Under the pieces are notes generated by a model. That model was not told the origin of the DNA, did no database searches, and worked only from the letters and a program-made list of their open reading frames with translations. A DNA stretch of 60,894 bases from Streptomyces sp. MUM 2J (GTDB lineage: Bacteria; Actinomycetota; Actinomycetes; Streptomycetales; Streptomycetaceae), in the NCBI RefSeq assembly GCF_022414535.1, contig NZ_JADWYM010000040.1, positions 1 to 60,894 of the forward strand. Direction: 5' to 3'. The translations under genes were made by a program, and so were the position numbers. Below, in pieces: positions 36,506 to 44,784 of this stretch (positions are counted from its first letter, which is position 1; the number at the start of each line of letters is the position of its first letter).

Positions 36506-37666
36506 CTACGGGGCCGCGTGCCCCTCGGAGGCGTCCACCTCGCCGCCGTCTGCCCGGCGCGGTCCGGCGGGCGGGCGCAGGGACTTGGCAGTGCCCTTGA
36601 GCCGCTCCAGAGTACGCGTCAGCTGAGGGAAGGAGGGGCTGCCGGCCCGCGCGGCCGGCAGTGGCGGCGCCGGGCTGCTCCCCGCGGCCTCGCGGAGGGC
36701 GGCCAGCGCCTCGTGAGCCCGCTCGGCTGCCTCCCGGTACAGGTCACGGGAGTGGGTCATCGCCTCCAGTGCCTCCGCGTACATCGTCACGAGCCTGCGC
36801 TGGCGCTCCAGTTCCTCCTCCACGGTGAACAGGTGCCAGTGCTCCTGGAGCGTGGCCAGGGCTTCGCCGGCGCCCTCCGGCAGCGGGCGTGACAGGGCGG
36901 CGAAACGTGTCACCGCGTCGATGAGCTCGACGGGTTCGGAACCGTCGAGGAAGACGGTGCGCACCGTGAGGGCTCCGGTGTCCGAGCCGGACGGTGCCGG
37001 GATGCCGGGCAGCACGAGCGCACCTCCGCGCGGCACCTCGACGCCGAACTCGCGCAGCGCCCAGTTGACCGCCCGCAACTGGTGGGGCGCGGCGCGGTGC
37101 TCGACGACCCGGTGGTGCAGTCCGGGCGGCAGATACGGCGTCAGCGGTGCACGGCCCCGCTCGTCGGGTGTCATGGCCTCGTGGACGACGACGTGGACGT
37201 TCCAGCTGTCACGCACGGCGTCCCGGAGGACGCGGCGCATCGCCTTGTCGTCCTCGGGCAGCGCGTTGGGCCGGAGGTGACCCAGACCGGTGGGGGACTC
37301 GTGGGCCCACGTCCCGTCCGGCTCATGCGGCCAGAACATCTCGGACGGCGCCGGCCAGTGCAGGTCCCAGGGCTGGTCGGCCTGCGCGATCAGCGTCCAC
37401 TCCTGCCCGTGGTCCGCACCTTCCGCGACCGTGAGCCCGGCCCGCACCGTGACGGTCCCCTCCACCTGCCAGCGGGCCTCGAACCCCCGGCGGCCCGGCG
37501 GGCACTCGTCCTCGGGCAGTTCCAGGAAGTCCTGCAGGGTCCCGGTGTCCTTGAGCGTCTGGAGACGGGCGCGGACGACCCCTGCCGCCGCGTACCCGAG
37601 GTGGCGGCCACGGGCCGTCCAGAGGGTGCGGGAAGGGTCGGTGCGGTCCTCGGGGGAGCTCGACAT
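36506..37666 (-). CDS. Conserved hypothetical protein with C-terminal coiled coil
   Basis: A 386-residue soluble protein. The N-terminal half has LWTARGRHLGYAAAGVVRARLQTLKDTG and an alpha/beta region with GLHHRVVEHRAAPHQLRAVNWALREFG. The C-terminal third is a long helix (ATLQEHWHLFTVEEELERQRRLVTMYAEALEAMTHSRDLYREAAERAHEAL) likely to form a coiled coil. The ATG at 37666 lacks a strong ribosome-binding site. No enzymatic motif or membrane segment; the function is unknown. Confidence 0.7.
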   Translation of the reverse strand: MSSSPEDRTDPSRTLWTARGRHLGYAAAGVVRARLQTLKDTGTLQDFLELPEDECPPGRRGFEARWQVEGTVTVRAGLTVAEGADHGQEWTLIAQADQPWDLHWPAPSEMFWPHEPDGTWAHESPTGLGHLRPNALPEDDKAMRRVLRDAVRDSWNVHVVVHEAMTPDERGRAPLTPYLPPGLHHRVVEHRAAPHQLRAVNWALREFGVEVPRGGALVLPGIPAPSGSDTGALTVRTVFLDGSEPVELIDAVTRFAALSRPLPEGAGEALATLQEHWHLFTVEEELERQRRLVTMYAEALEAMTHSRDLYREAAERAHEALAALREAAGSSPAPPLPAARAGSPSFPQLTRTLERLKGTAKSLRPPAGPRRADGGEVDASEGHAAP

Positions 37667-38114
37667 GGGTCCATTCGCGATGAGGGGCCGACGGGGTACG
37701 GCTGCCAGTATCGCCGCCGCCGGCCACCGGTGATCAAGCGGGGCCGGGGTGGGCGGGAGGCACCCGGAGCGCTCCGGCGGCGCGGCGGGCCGGGCACGCG
37801 CCCCTCCGCGCCGGCCGAGGCACAGACCCGTGACCGTGACGGTCGCCGCCGACTCCGCGCCGCAGGCGTCCCCCGTCCCGGGGCCGACCGGGGTGACGCC
37901 GTACGTCCGCGCCGGAGGATGCGCCGCGCGTGCGGTTCCGTCGCCCGGGGAATCGCACGGGAGGCGTGCGGCGCACTCGGGGTGTGCGCCGTTCACGACG
38001 GCCGGTTCGGTTCACACGTGGTCCTGGGCCGGCCGCCGCCCGAGAATCGTCCGGGCGGACAGGGCCGGCCCGTCATCCGCATCGGGGCAGGTCCTGTCCG
38101 TTTCGGGTGCCGTC
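37667..38114. other. Intergenic region, no gene seen
   Basis: About 450 bases between two leftward genes. No recognised domain in any frame. It probably contains the promoter of the 386-residue protein gene. Confidence 0.4.
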
Positions 38115-38699
38115 TCAGGGGCCGCTGCGCCGCTCGCGGCCCCGTCGGCGCCGGCGGGACACCTGCGGCGGGCTGTCCGTGCCCGGGGGTGCGCTGAAGC
38201 CGCCCGGAACGAGTGGTGCGGGACCGGCCACTGACCCCGAAGGTACGGCGGCCGGTCGCGGACCGGGCTGGTCCGGCACCCGGCTCCGCTCCGCCGGCGT
38301 GGCGCGCGCGACCACCCGGGCGTGAGTGATCAGCGGGGCGCACGAGGTGCACACCTCGCACAGGGTCCAGACCCGGCCGACGGCGGGGTCGTGGCGCAGG
38401 AGGAGGACGACCGGGCCCGCGCAGCCGACCCGTGTGCCCTCGTGCGCGGCGCACCGCTGCTGCCTGCACCAGCAGGAGGCGTCCGCCCGCACCGCCGCGG
38501 CCTTCGCGTGGGCGGCGGCGTGTGCCTCTGCGAACCGGCGCAGTGCTGGGATGTCGTGGGAACGTGTCGGCATGGCGCACGTCGAGGAGCAGGTGACGGA
38601 GGCGGTGCGGTCGCGGTGACCGACGATCCGGATCGTCCACGAGCGGCCGGGCCTGCGGGCCGGCGGTGCATGAGGGTACGTGAGAGCCAACAGCGACAC
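38115..38699 (-). CDS. Cysteine-rich hypothetical protein
   Basis: A 194-residue protein. The N-terminal two-thirds is the plausible folded part: SWTIRIVGHRDRTASVTCSSTCAMPTR, CWCRQQRCAAHEGTRVGCAGPVVLLLRHD, and TLCEVCTSCAPLITHARV, giving about eight Cys plus His residues spaced for metal binding. The last 60 residues are Pro/Arg-rich and disordered. The GTG start has GAAGGA very close, so the true start may differ. Function is unknown; a zinc-binding role is inferred. Confidence 0.6.
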   Translation of the reverse strand: MSLLALTYPHAPPARRPGRSWTIRIVGHRDRTASVTCSSTCAMPTRSHDIPALRRFAEAHAAAHAKAAAVRADASCWCRQQRCAAHEGTRVGCAGPVVLLLRHDPAVGRVWTLCEVCTSCAPLITHARVVARATPAERSRVPDQPGPRPAAVPSGSVAGPAPLVPGGFSAPPGTDSPPQVSRRRRRGRERRSGP

Positions 38700-38895
38700 G
38701 TCCTTCGGGGAGGCGGAGGGCAGGAACAGGGGCGGCCACGGAGGAGGACCCCCCGTCCATCGGGAGTGACCCCGTTCACAGCATGCCCGTGACCTGCCGA
38801 AGCATTCCGGTTGCCCGCTCCTTCACCGCATCCGGCTTCCCCCGAGCGGAGGTGTGCCGCCGCCCGGAGGAGCCCCCCGGGCGGCGGCGAAGGGC

Positions 38896-40260
38896 CTACG
38901 CCCCGCTCTCCCGCAGCATGTCCTCACGCTCGACGATCTTCACCCGTTCGCGCCCCTGCGGTTCGCCCAGGGCGCGTTCGGCGGCATCCAGCCGGTACCA
39001 GCCCTCCCAGGTGGTGAAGCGTACGTTCCGGTCAGTGAGGAAGGCGTCCACGGCTGCGGGATCGGGCGCGGCGGGCGTGTGCAGGCGTCCGTTCGCGTGG
39101 TCGTCGAGGAGGTTGGCCACCGTCTCGTTCGCGTCCCCCTTGGTGTGGCCGATCAGGCCGATCGGGCCCCGGCGGATCCAGCCGGTGACGTAGACCGACT
39201 GCAGGTGCGCGCCGCTGTCCTCGATGACCCGGCCGCCTTCGTCCGGGACCGTGCCCGACTCCATGTCCCAGGGCAGCTTGGGGAGCCGGTCCGAGAGGTA
39301 GCCCACGGCGCGGTAGACCGCGCTGACGTCCCAGTCCGTGAACCGGCCGGTGCCCTTCACGTTCCCGGTGCCGTCCAGCTCCGTGCGCTCGGTGCGCAGC
39401 CCGACGACCCTGCCGTCCTCGCCGAGGATCTCGGTCGGCGACTCGAAGAAGTGCAGGAACAGCTTGTGGGGGCGGTCGCCGGTGTCCCGGATCGCCCAGT
39501 TCTCCAGCGTCTTGGCGACCATGTCGGCCTGCTTGTTGCCGCGCCGCGTCGCGATCGAGCCGTCGTCGTAGTCGATGTCCTCGGGATCGACGATGACCTC
39601 GATGCTGGGGGAGTGGTCGAGCTCGCGCAGTTCCATCGGGCTGAACTTCGCCTGAGCGGGGCCGCGGCGGCCGAAGACGTGGATCTCCTTGGCCCCGTTG
39701 GCCCTGAGGCCGTCGTGGACGTTCGCCGGGATCTCCGTGGGCAGCAGCTCGTCCGCCGTCTTGGCGAGGATGCGGGCGACGTCGAGGGCGACGTTGCCGA
39801 CGCCGAGCACGGCGACCTTCTCCGCCTCCAGGGGCCAGGTGCGGGGCACGTCCGGGTGGCCGTCGTACCAGGAGACGAAGTCGGCGGCGCCGTACGAGCC
39901 GTCGAGGTCGATCCCGGGGACGGGCAGGGACCGGTCGGCCGTCGCGCCGGTGGAGAACACCACCGCGTCGTAGAACGCGCGCAGGTCGTCCAGGCTGATG
40001 TCGGTCGGGTAGTCGACGTTGCCGAAGAGACGGATCTGCGGCTTGTCGAGGACCTGGTGGAGCGCGGTGACGATGCCCTTGATGCGGGGGTGGTCGGGGG
40101 CGACACCGTAGCGGATCAGGCCGAAGGGCGCCGGCATGCGCTCGAAGAGGTCGATGGAGACACCGGGGTCGGCGGCCACGGCGGACTTGAGCAGCGCGTC
40201 GGCGGCGTAGATCCCGGCGGGGCCGGCTCCGACAATGGCTACCCGCAGGGGGCGGGGCAT
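38896..40260 (-). CDS. fprA: Ferredoxin-NADP+ reductase (FprA-like)
   Basis: A 454-residue adrenodoxin-reductase-type flavoenzyme. The FAD-binding GAGPAG is at 11-16, the middle region has VAVLGVGNVALDVARIL for NADP, then VFGRRGPAQAKFSPMELREL, and the C-terminal FAD motif TGWIRRGPIGLIGHTKGDANET is complete. It transfers electrons between NADPH and ferredoxin, for example for P450s. AAGGGAA before the ATG at 40260 sets the start. An imperfect iron box lies 47 bp upstream, suggesting iron-responsive control. Confidence 0.93.
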   Translation of the reverse strand: MPRPLRVAIVGAGPAGIYAADALLKSAVAADPGVSIDLFERMPAPFGLIRYGVAPDHPRIKGIVTALHQVLDKPQIRLFGNVDYPTDISLDDLRAFYDAVVFSTGATADRSLPVPGIDLDGSYGAADFVSWYDGHPDVPRTWPLEAEKVAVLGVGNVALDVARILAKTADELLPTEIPANVHDGLRANGAKEIHVFGRRGPAQAKFSPMELRELDHSPSIEVIVDPEDIDYDDGSIATRRGNKQADMVAKTLENWAIRDTGDRPHKLFLHFFESPTEILGEDGRVVGLRTERTELDGTGNVKGTGRFTDWDVSAVYRAVGYLSDRLPKLPWDMESGTVPDEGGRVIEDSGAHLQSVYVTGWIRRGPIGLIGHTKGDANETVANLLDDHANGRLHTPAAPDPAAVDAFLTDRNVRFTTWEGWYRLDAAERALGEPQGRERVKIVEREDMLRESGA

Positions 40261-40306
40261 GATCAGGTTCCCTTCGAGCGGCAATGGATCAACTCGACGG
40301 GAAGCC

Positions 40307-40325
40307 TAAACTGAGGCAAACCTAA
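40307..40325 (-). promoter_or_regulatory. Possible DmdR/DtxR-type iron box
   Basis: Minus-strand TTAGGTTTGCCTCAGTTTA agrees with the Streptomyces iron-box consensus TTAGGTTAGGCTCACCTAA at 14 of 19 positions; the left half is nearly perfect, the right half is weak. It lies 47 bp upstream of the fprA start. Confidence 0.5.
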
Positions 40326-40400
40326 GTCGGTACGGGGGTCCGGTCTATGACGTCATAAGGGCCGCTTATGGGATGTCAAAGAGGTCGCTGGGGGTGTGGC

Positions 40401-43196
40401 CTACGGTAGCGGCTGCTCCGTCCAGATGATCTTGCCGTTCGGCGTGTACCGCGTGCCCCAGCGCTCGGCGAGCTGCGCCACCAGGAACAGGCCCCGCCCG
40501 CCCTCGTCCGACAGGGCCGCATAGCGCAGGTGCGGCGAGGTGCTGCTGCTGTCGAACACCTCGCAGATCAGCGTGCGGTCCAGGAGCAGCCGCACCCGCA
40601 CCGGCGCACTGCCGTAGCGGATCGCGTTGGTCACCAGCTCGCTCAGGATCAGCTCCGTGGTGAACTCCAGCTCTTCCAGGCCCCACTCGGCCAGCTGCCG
40701 CCCGACGAGCGCCCTGACCTGCCGCACCGCTGCCGGATCCATCGGCACCTCCCGCTCGGCGACCCGGTCGGCACCCAGCGCCCGGGTGCGGGCGACGAGG
40801 AGGGCGATGTCGTCGTTCGGGCGGGCCGGCAGGAGCGCGTCGAGCACCGCCTGGCAGGTGTCCTCGGGCGAGTCCGCCCGGACCAGCGCGCCGCGCAGCA
40901 GTTCCAGGCCGGTGTCTATGTCCCGTTCCCGGTCCTCGACCAGGCCGTCGGTGTACAGCACCAGCCGGCTGCCTTCCGCCAGCTGCAGCTCCGTCGCCTC
41001 GAACGGCAGCCCGCCCACGCCGAGCGGCGGCCCGGCCGGCGCGTCGGAGAACGCCACCGTGCCGTCCGGTGCGACCACCGCCGGCGGCGGATGGCCGGCC
41101 CGGGCCATGGTGCAGCGACGCGTCACCGGGTCGTAGACGGCGTACAGGCAGGTCGCACCGGTGACGGGAGCGGCGGTGCCGTCGGAGGCCTCGTCCTGGT
41201 CGATCCGGCCGACGAGCTCGTCCAGCAGCGTGAGCAACTCGTCCGGCGCCAGGTCGAGGGCGGAGAAGTTGTGCACCGCCGTGCGCAGTCGCCCCATCGT
41301 GGCCGCCGCGTGCAGCCCGTGCCCCACCACGTCGCCCACGACGAGCGCCACCCTGGCCCCGGACAGCGGCAGGACGTCGAACCAGTCCCCGCCCACCCCG
41401 GCCTGCGCCGGCAGATAGCGGTAGGCGATGTCCAGGGCGTTCTGCGCGGGCAGGCTGCGTGGCAGCAGGCTGCGCTGCAGAGTCACCGCCAGACCGTGCT
41501 CGCGCGTGTAGCGGCGGGCGTTGTCGATGGACACGGCCGCGCGCGCCACCAGCTCCTCGGCCAGCGCCACCTCGTCGGCGTCGAAGGGCTCGGGCCGCTC
41601 CGAGCGCCAGAACGTGACCACGCCCAGAACCAGCGCGCCCGCCCGCACCGGCACGGTGATCAGGGAGTGGATCCCGAAGTCCACGATCTGTGCCGAGCGC
41701 TCCCGGTCCTGCACCTGCCAGCCCGAAGCGGCGGCCAGGTCGGGCTCGGTGACGGGCAGCCCGGTGCGCAGGCTGCGTGCCTGCGGTGAGGAGTCGACGA
41801 ACCGGATCTGCTCGCCCAGCGGATACAGCGGCGCGTCCTTGCTGATCCCGCTCAGCGCCGTGCGCCGCAGCGAACTGCCGACCTCGGGCTCCTCACCGGC
41901 GAGCACGGCGTCGAACAGATCCACGGTGGCGAAGTCGGCGAACCGCGGCACGGCGAGCTCGGCCAGCTCCTCGGCGGTGCGGCCGACGTCCAGCCCCGTG
42001 CCGACGGTCACCCCGGCGTCGTACAGCAGGTGCAACCGTTCACGGGCCGCCTCCGCCCGGCCGGACAGGGCCCGCAGCTCGGTGGAGTCCCGCAGCGTGG
42101 CGACGCTGCCGGACGGGCCGCCCGCCAGGTCGGTGGGCCGCTGGTTGATGGCCAGCAGCCGGTCACCGACCAGATGCACCTCGTCCGTGGCGACGCGGCC
42201 GGAGGCCAGCAGGGCCGCCGTCTCCGGGTCCAGGCCCAGCTCCCGGACCTGCCGCCGCTCGGCGTCGTCGGGCAGGTGCAGCAGCCGGTGCGCCTCGTCG
42301 TTGGCGAGCAGCAGCTCCCCCTCGCCGCCGATGATGATCACGCCCTCCCGCACCGAGTGCAGTACGGCGTCGTGGTGCTCGTACATCCGGGTCATCTCGC
42401 GCGGCCCCAGGCCGTGGGTCTGGCGCAGCAGCCGCCTGCTGACCAGCGCGGTGCCCGCCGTGGCCAGGGCCAGGGCCACACCCGCGGCCCCGAGCAGCAG
42501 CGGCAGCTGCCGGTCGGCGACACCGCCCACGTGCTTGGTGGTGATGCCGGACGACACCAGCCCCACCACGGTGCCGTCGGGCGTCTTGACCGGCACCGTC
42601 GCCTGCACCAGTCGGCCGATGGTCCCGTTGATCTCCTCGACGACGGTCCCCCCGGCCAGCGCGGGCGCGATGGTCCCCACGAACTTCTTGCCGATGCGGT
42701 CCGGCTTCGGGTGCGTGTAGCGGATCCCCTCGGTGTCGGTGACCACGATGAAGTCGACGCCCGCCGCCATGCGGGCCGCCTCCGCGCTCGGCTGGAGCAC
42801 CGCCGTGGGATCCGGGCTGCGCAGCGCGGCCACGATGCCGGGAGAGTTGGCGAACGTCTCGGCGACCGCGAGCGAACGGCCACGGGCCTCCCGTGTCGTG
42901 TCGCTGCGCGACTGCAGCAGCAGGGCGATCACCGCGGCCAGCACCAGCAGCAGGACGATGACGACTTGGAAGACGAACACCTGTCCCGCCAGGCTGCGCC
43001 CGCCCAGCGCCGCCCGCAGCGCCGCGCTCCACCGCCTTCGGCCCCCGCCGTCCCGCGGCACCGCACGTCCCTTGTCATGCGCCCCGCCGGGCGCCCGTCC
43101 CGCGGACGAGCGCCGGACCCGGTCGTGTGCGGCCGCGGAGCGCGTGCCGCCGGGACGAGGCGACCGGGTCCCGGATCGACCCAGAAGTCGGACCAT
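40401..43196 (-). CDS. Sensor SpoIIE phosphatase with Cache, PAS, GAF and anti-sigma-type kinase domains
   Basis: A 931-residue sensor protein. A transmembrane helix at about 74-94, an extracellular single-Cache-like sensor (FANSPGIVAALRSPDP... YTHPKPDRIGKKFVGTI) and a second helix near 233-252 are followed by PAS (about 275-370), GAF (about 390-560), SpoIIE phosphatase (VGGDWFDVLPL, GDVVGHG, LVLYTDGLVEDR) and a C-terminal HATPase_c_2 domain (LSELVTNAIRYG, DEGGRGLFLVAQL). The last domain resembles RsbW-type anti-sigma kinases, so phosphatase and kinase are fused. The start at 43196 is provisional; a GTG about 45 codons later has AAGGGA upstream. Confidence 0.92.
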   Translation of the reverse strand: MVRLLGRSGTRSPRPGGTRSAAAHDRVRRSSAGRAPGGAHDKGRAVPRDGGGRRRWSAALRAALGGRSLAGQVFVFQVVIVLLLVLAAVIALLLQSRSDTTREARGRSLAVAETFANSPGIVAALRSPDPTAVLQPSAEAARMAAGVDFIVVTDTEGIRYTHPKPDRIGKKFVGTIAPALAGGTVVEEINGTIGRLVQATVPVKTPDGTVVGLVSSGITTKHVGGVADRQLPLLLGAAGVALALATAGTALVSRRLLRQTHGLGPREMTRMYEHHDAVLHSVREGVIIIGGEGELLLANDEAHRLLHLPDDAERRQVRELGLDPETAALLASGRVATDEVHLVGDRLLAINQRPTDLAGGPSGSVATLRDSTELRALSGRAEAARERLHLLYDAGVTVGTGLDVGRTAEELAELAVPRFADFATVDLFDAVLAGEEPEVGSSLRRTALSGISKDAPLYPLGEQIRFVDSSPQARSLRTGLPVTEPDLAAASGWQVQDRERSAQIVDFGIHSLITVPVRAGALVLGVVTFWRSERPEPFDADEVALAEELVARAAVSIDNARRYTREHGLAVTLQRSLLPRSLPAQNALDIAYRYLPAQAGVGGDWFDVLPLSGARVALVVGDVVGHGLHAAATMGRLRTAVHNFSALDLAPDELLTLLDELVGRIDQDEASDGTAAPVTGATCLYAVYDPVTRRCTMARAGHPPPAVVAPDGTVAFSDAPAGPPLGVGGLPFEATELQLAEGSRLVLYTDGLVEDRERDIDTGLELLRGALVRADSPEDTCQAVLDALLPARPNDDIALLVARTRALGADRVAEREVPMDPAAVRQVRALVGRQLAEWGLEELEFTTELILSELVTNAIRYGSAPVRVRLLLDRTLICEVFDSSSTSPHLRYAALSDEGGRGLFLVAQLAERWGTRYTPNGKIIWTEQPLP

Positions 43197-44238
43197 GTGC
43201 CTACCCTACAGGTCGTACGTACAGGGTCGTGAGGTGTAGGCGGCGCGGAAAAGACCAGGTCAGGGCCGCATGAGTCACCCTCGCCCACCAGGGATGTGAG
43301 ACGTCTGTGAGACGGGTAGGCGCCCGTCCGGGTGAGCGGCGCGCCCGTTCAGGTCACTCCCCGTGCCCCAACCGGCACAAAAGGGTCTGCTCCGCCGGAG
43401 GCATCCGGACCTCCGGCGGAGCGGCTGATCGTTTGAGCCCCGGACGGCCCGCATACCCGATGGGCCGTCACAATGGGTGTCGGGGCCGGTGCTGACATCC
43501 GGACATGCGCCGGGCATCCGACGGCAGGGACATCCGGGGGTGCGACCCTGACCCCGCGGTCGCCTGAGGCGCGTCCGGCAGGAGGGCGCGCCCGCGCCAC
43601 CACCAGGGCGAGGACCGGGGCGGTCGCGGCCGCGACGTACGCGTGCAGACCGGGGGTGCCCTCACGGCACGGTCCCCAGCGTGATGCCGTCGTGGTGGTC
43701 GCACAGCGCGTTCAGCACGCGGGCCAGTCGCCGCGCGTGGCCCGGGGCGCCGCCGTACCGGGTGCTGGGCTCCGTGCGCTGCCGGTCACGGGCCTCGCCC
43801 AGGCAGGCGAGGTGGCATCTTGAGACATCACGGCGTTGCCCCTCCTGGCAGCTTCGTCACGGCCAGAGCAGGGGCAAGGCCGTTGGCATGCGGGTGGGTC
43901 GCACCACCGCACGCGTGGCTTGCGGAACAGGGCAGCCGGCGTGCCGCCGGAGCACGTCCGTGCCGGTGCGATTCGTGCGCCCCGCCATGACACCGAGCGT
44001 GCCCTTGACGCCGCCGAAGCCCGTGTTGCTCCCCCAGCCGCGCCAGTTCCGAAGCCGGCGGCCGCAGCATCCGGTTCCTGCGGCCCTCTGGAGTCGTGGC
44101 AGCGGCCCACGGTCTGGACGATCGTGGTGAGGGGGGCAGCGTGGTCGACGTCACGAACAGGTGACCGCCGCACGATTCCTCTGACGTTCAGTCACACCCG
44201 GCGCTACGGTCGTGCCTTCCAGCACCTTGGGGGGACAG
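43197..44238. other. One-kilobase gene-poor interval
   Basis: The left end holds the phosphatase promoter (repeated CCTGTA and GTACGTAC words at 43203-43225). Most of the rest lacks convincing genes. A decayed minus-strand reading frame at 43662-43814 is listed separately. Confidence 0.5.
43662..43814 (-). pseudogene. Remnant of a small gene without a start codon
   Basis: The minus strand reads HLACLGEARDRQRTEPST, then RYGGAPGHARRLARVLNALC and DHHDGITLGTVP before a stop, with strong codon bias and protein-like composition. Upstream in this frame there is no ATG, GTG or TTG before a stop codon; an ATG with GGAGGGG ribosome-binding site sits at 43835 but in a different frame. A frameshift near the 5' end would explain both. 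The family is not recognised. Confidence 0.35.
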
Positions 44239-44715
44239 ATGAGCAACCCGTATGCCATACCGCCGCAGCCGCCCGCGCCGAGGACGCCGAAGTGGGGGCG
44301 GAAGCGGTACGTGCTGCCTGCGATCGGCCTGGCCTTCTTCCTGGGCATCGGCGCCGGCGCCGGCGACCCGGACGACGGAAGCAGCGCGAAGCCCGCAGCC
44401 CAGACGGTACGGCCGACAGCGACGGTCACCGCGACGGCCACGGTCACGGAGACCCCGGAGCCGGAGCCCGCGCCGACGGTGACGGTGACGGAGACGGAGA
44501 CGGTGAAGGTCAGGGTGACCGTGACGGCGCAAGCGGCTGCCGCCGGCTCGGGGAGCAGTGGCGGCTCGTCGGGCGGTGGCGGTTCTGGCTCGTCGGGCGG
44601 TTCGAGCAGCGGCAGTGGTGCCACCGCGCTGTGCAACGACGGCACCCTCTCGTACGCGGCACATCATCAGGGCGCATGTTCGCACCACGGGGGTGTGGCC
44701 GTGTTCTACAGGTAG
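44239..44715 (+). CDS. Membrane protein with DUF3761-type C-terminus
   Basis: A 158-residue protein. A Pro-rich cytoplasmic start is followed by one transmembrane helix (YVLPAIGLAFFLGIGAGAG, about 24-42), a Thr/Val-rich low-complexity stalk (TATVTATATVTETPEPEP) and a Gly/Ser linker. The C-terminal CNDGTLSYAAHHQGACSHHGGVAVFYR matches the DUF3761 domain, with two Cys likely disulfide-bonded outside the cell. GGGGGG precedes the ATG. Function is unknown. Confidence 0.82.
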   Translation: MSNPYAIPPQPPAPRTPKWGRKRYVLPAIGLAFFLGIGAGAGDPDDGSSAKPAAQTVRPTATVTATATVTETPEPEPAPTVTVTETETVKVRVTVTAQAAAAGSGSSGGSSGGGGSGSSGGSSSGSGATALCNDGTLSYAAHHQGACSHHGGVAVFYR

Positions 44716-44784
44716 ACGGGAGGCCGGCCGTCTGCCGGGAGACACCTGCCTCGTGTGCGCGCGAAGGCGGGTCGCACCCGCCCG

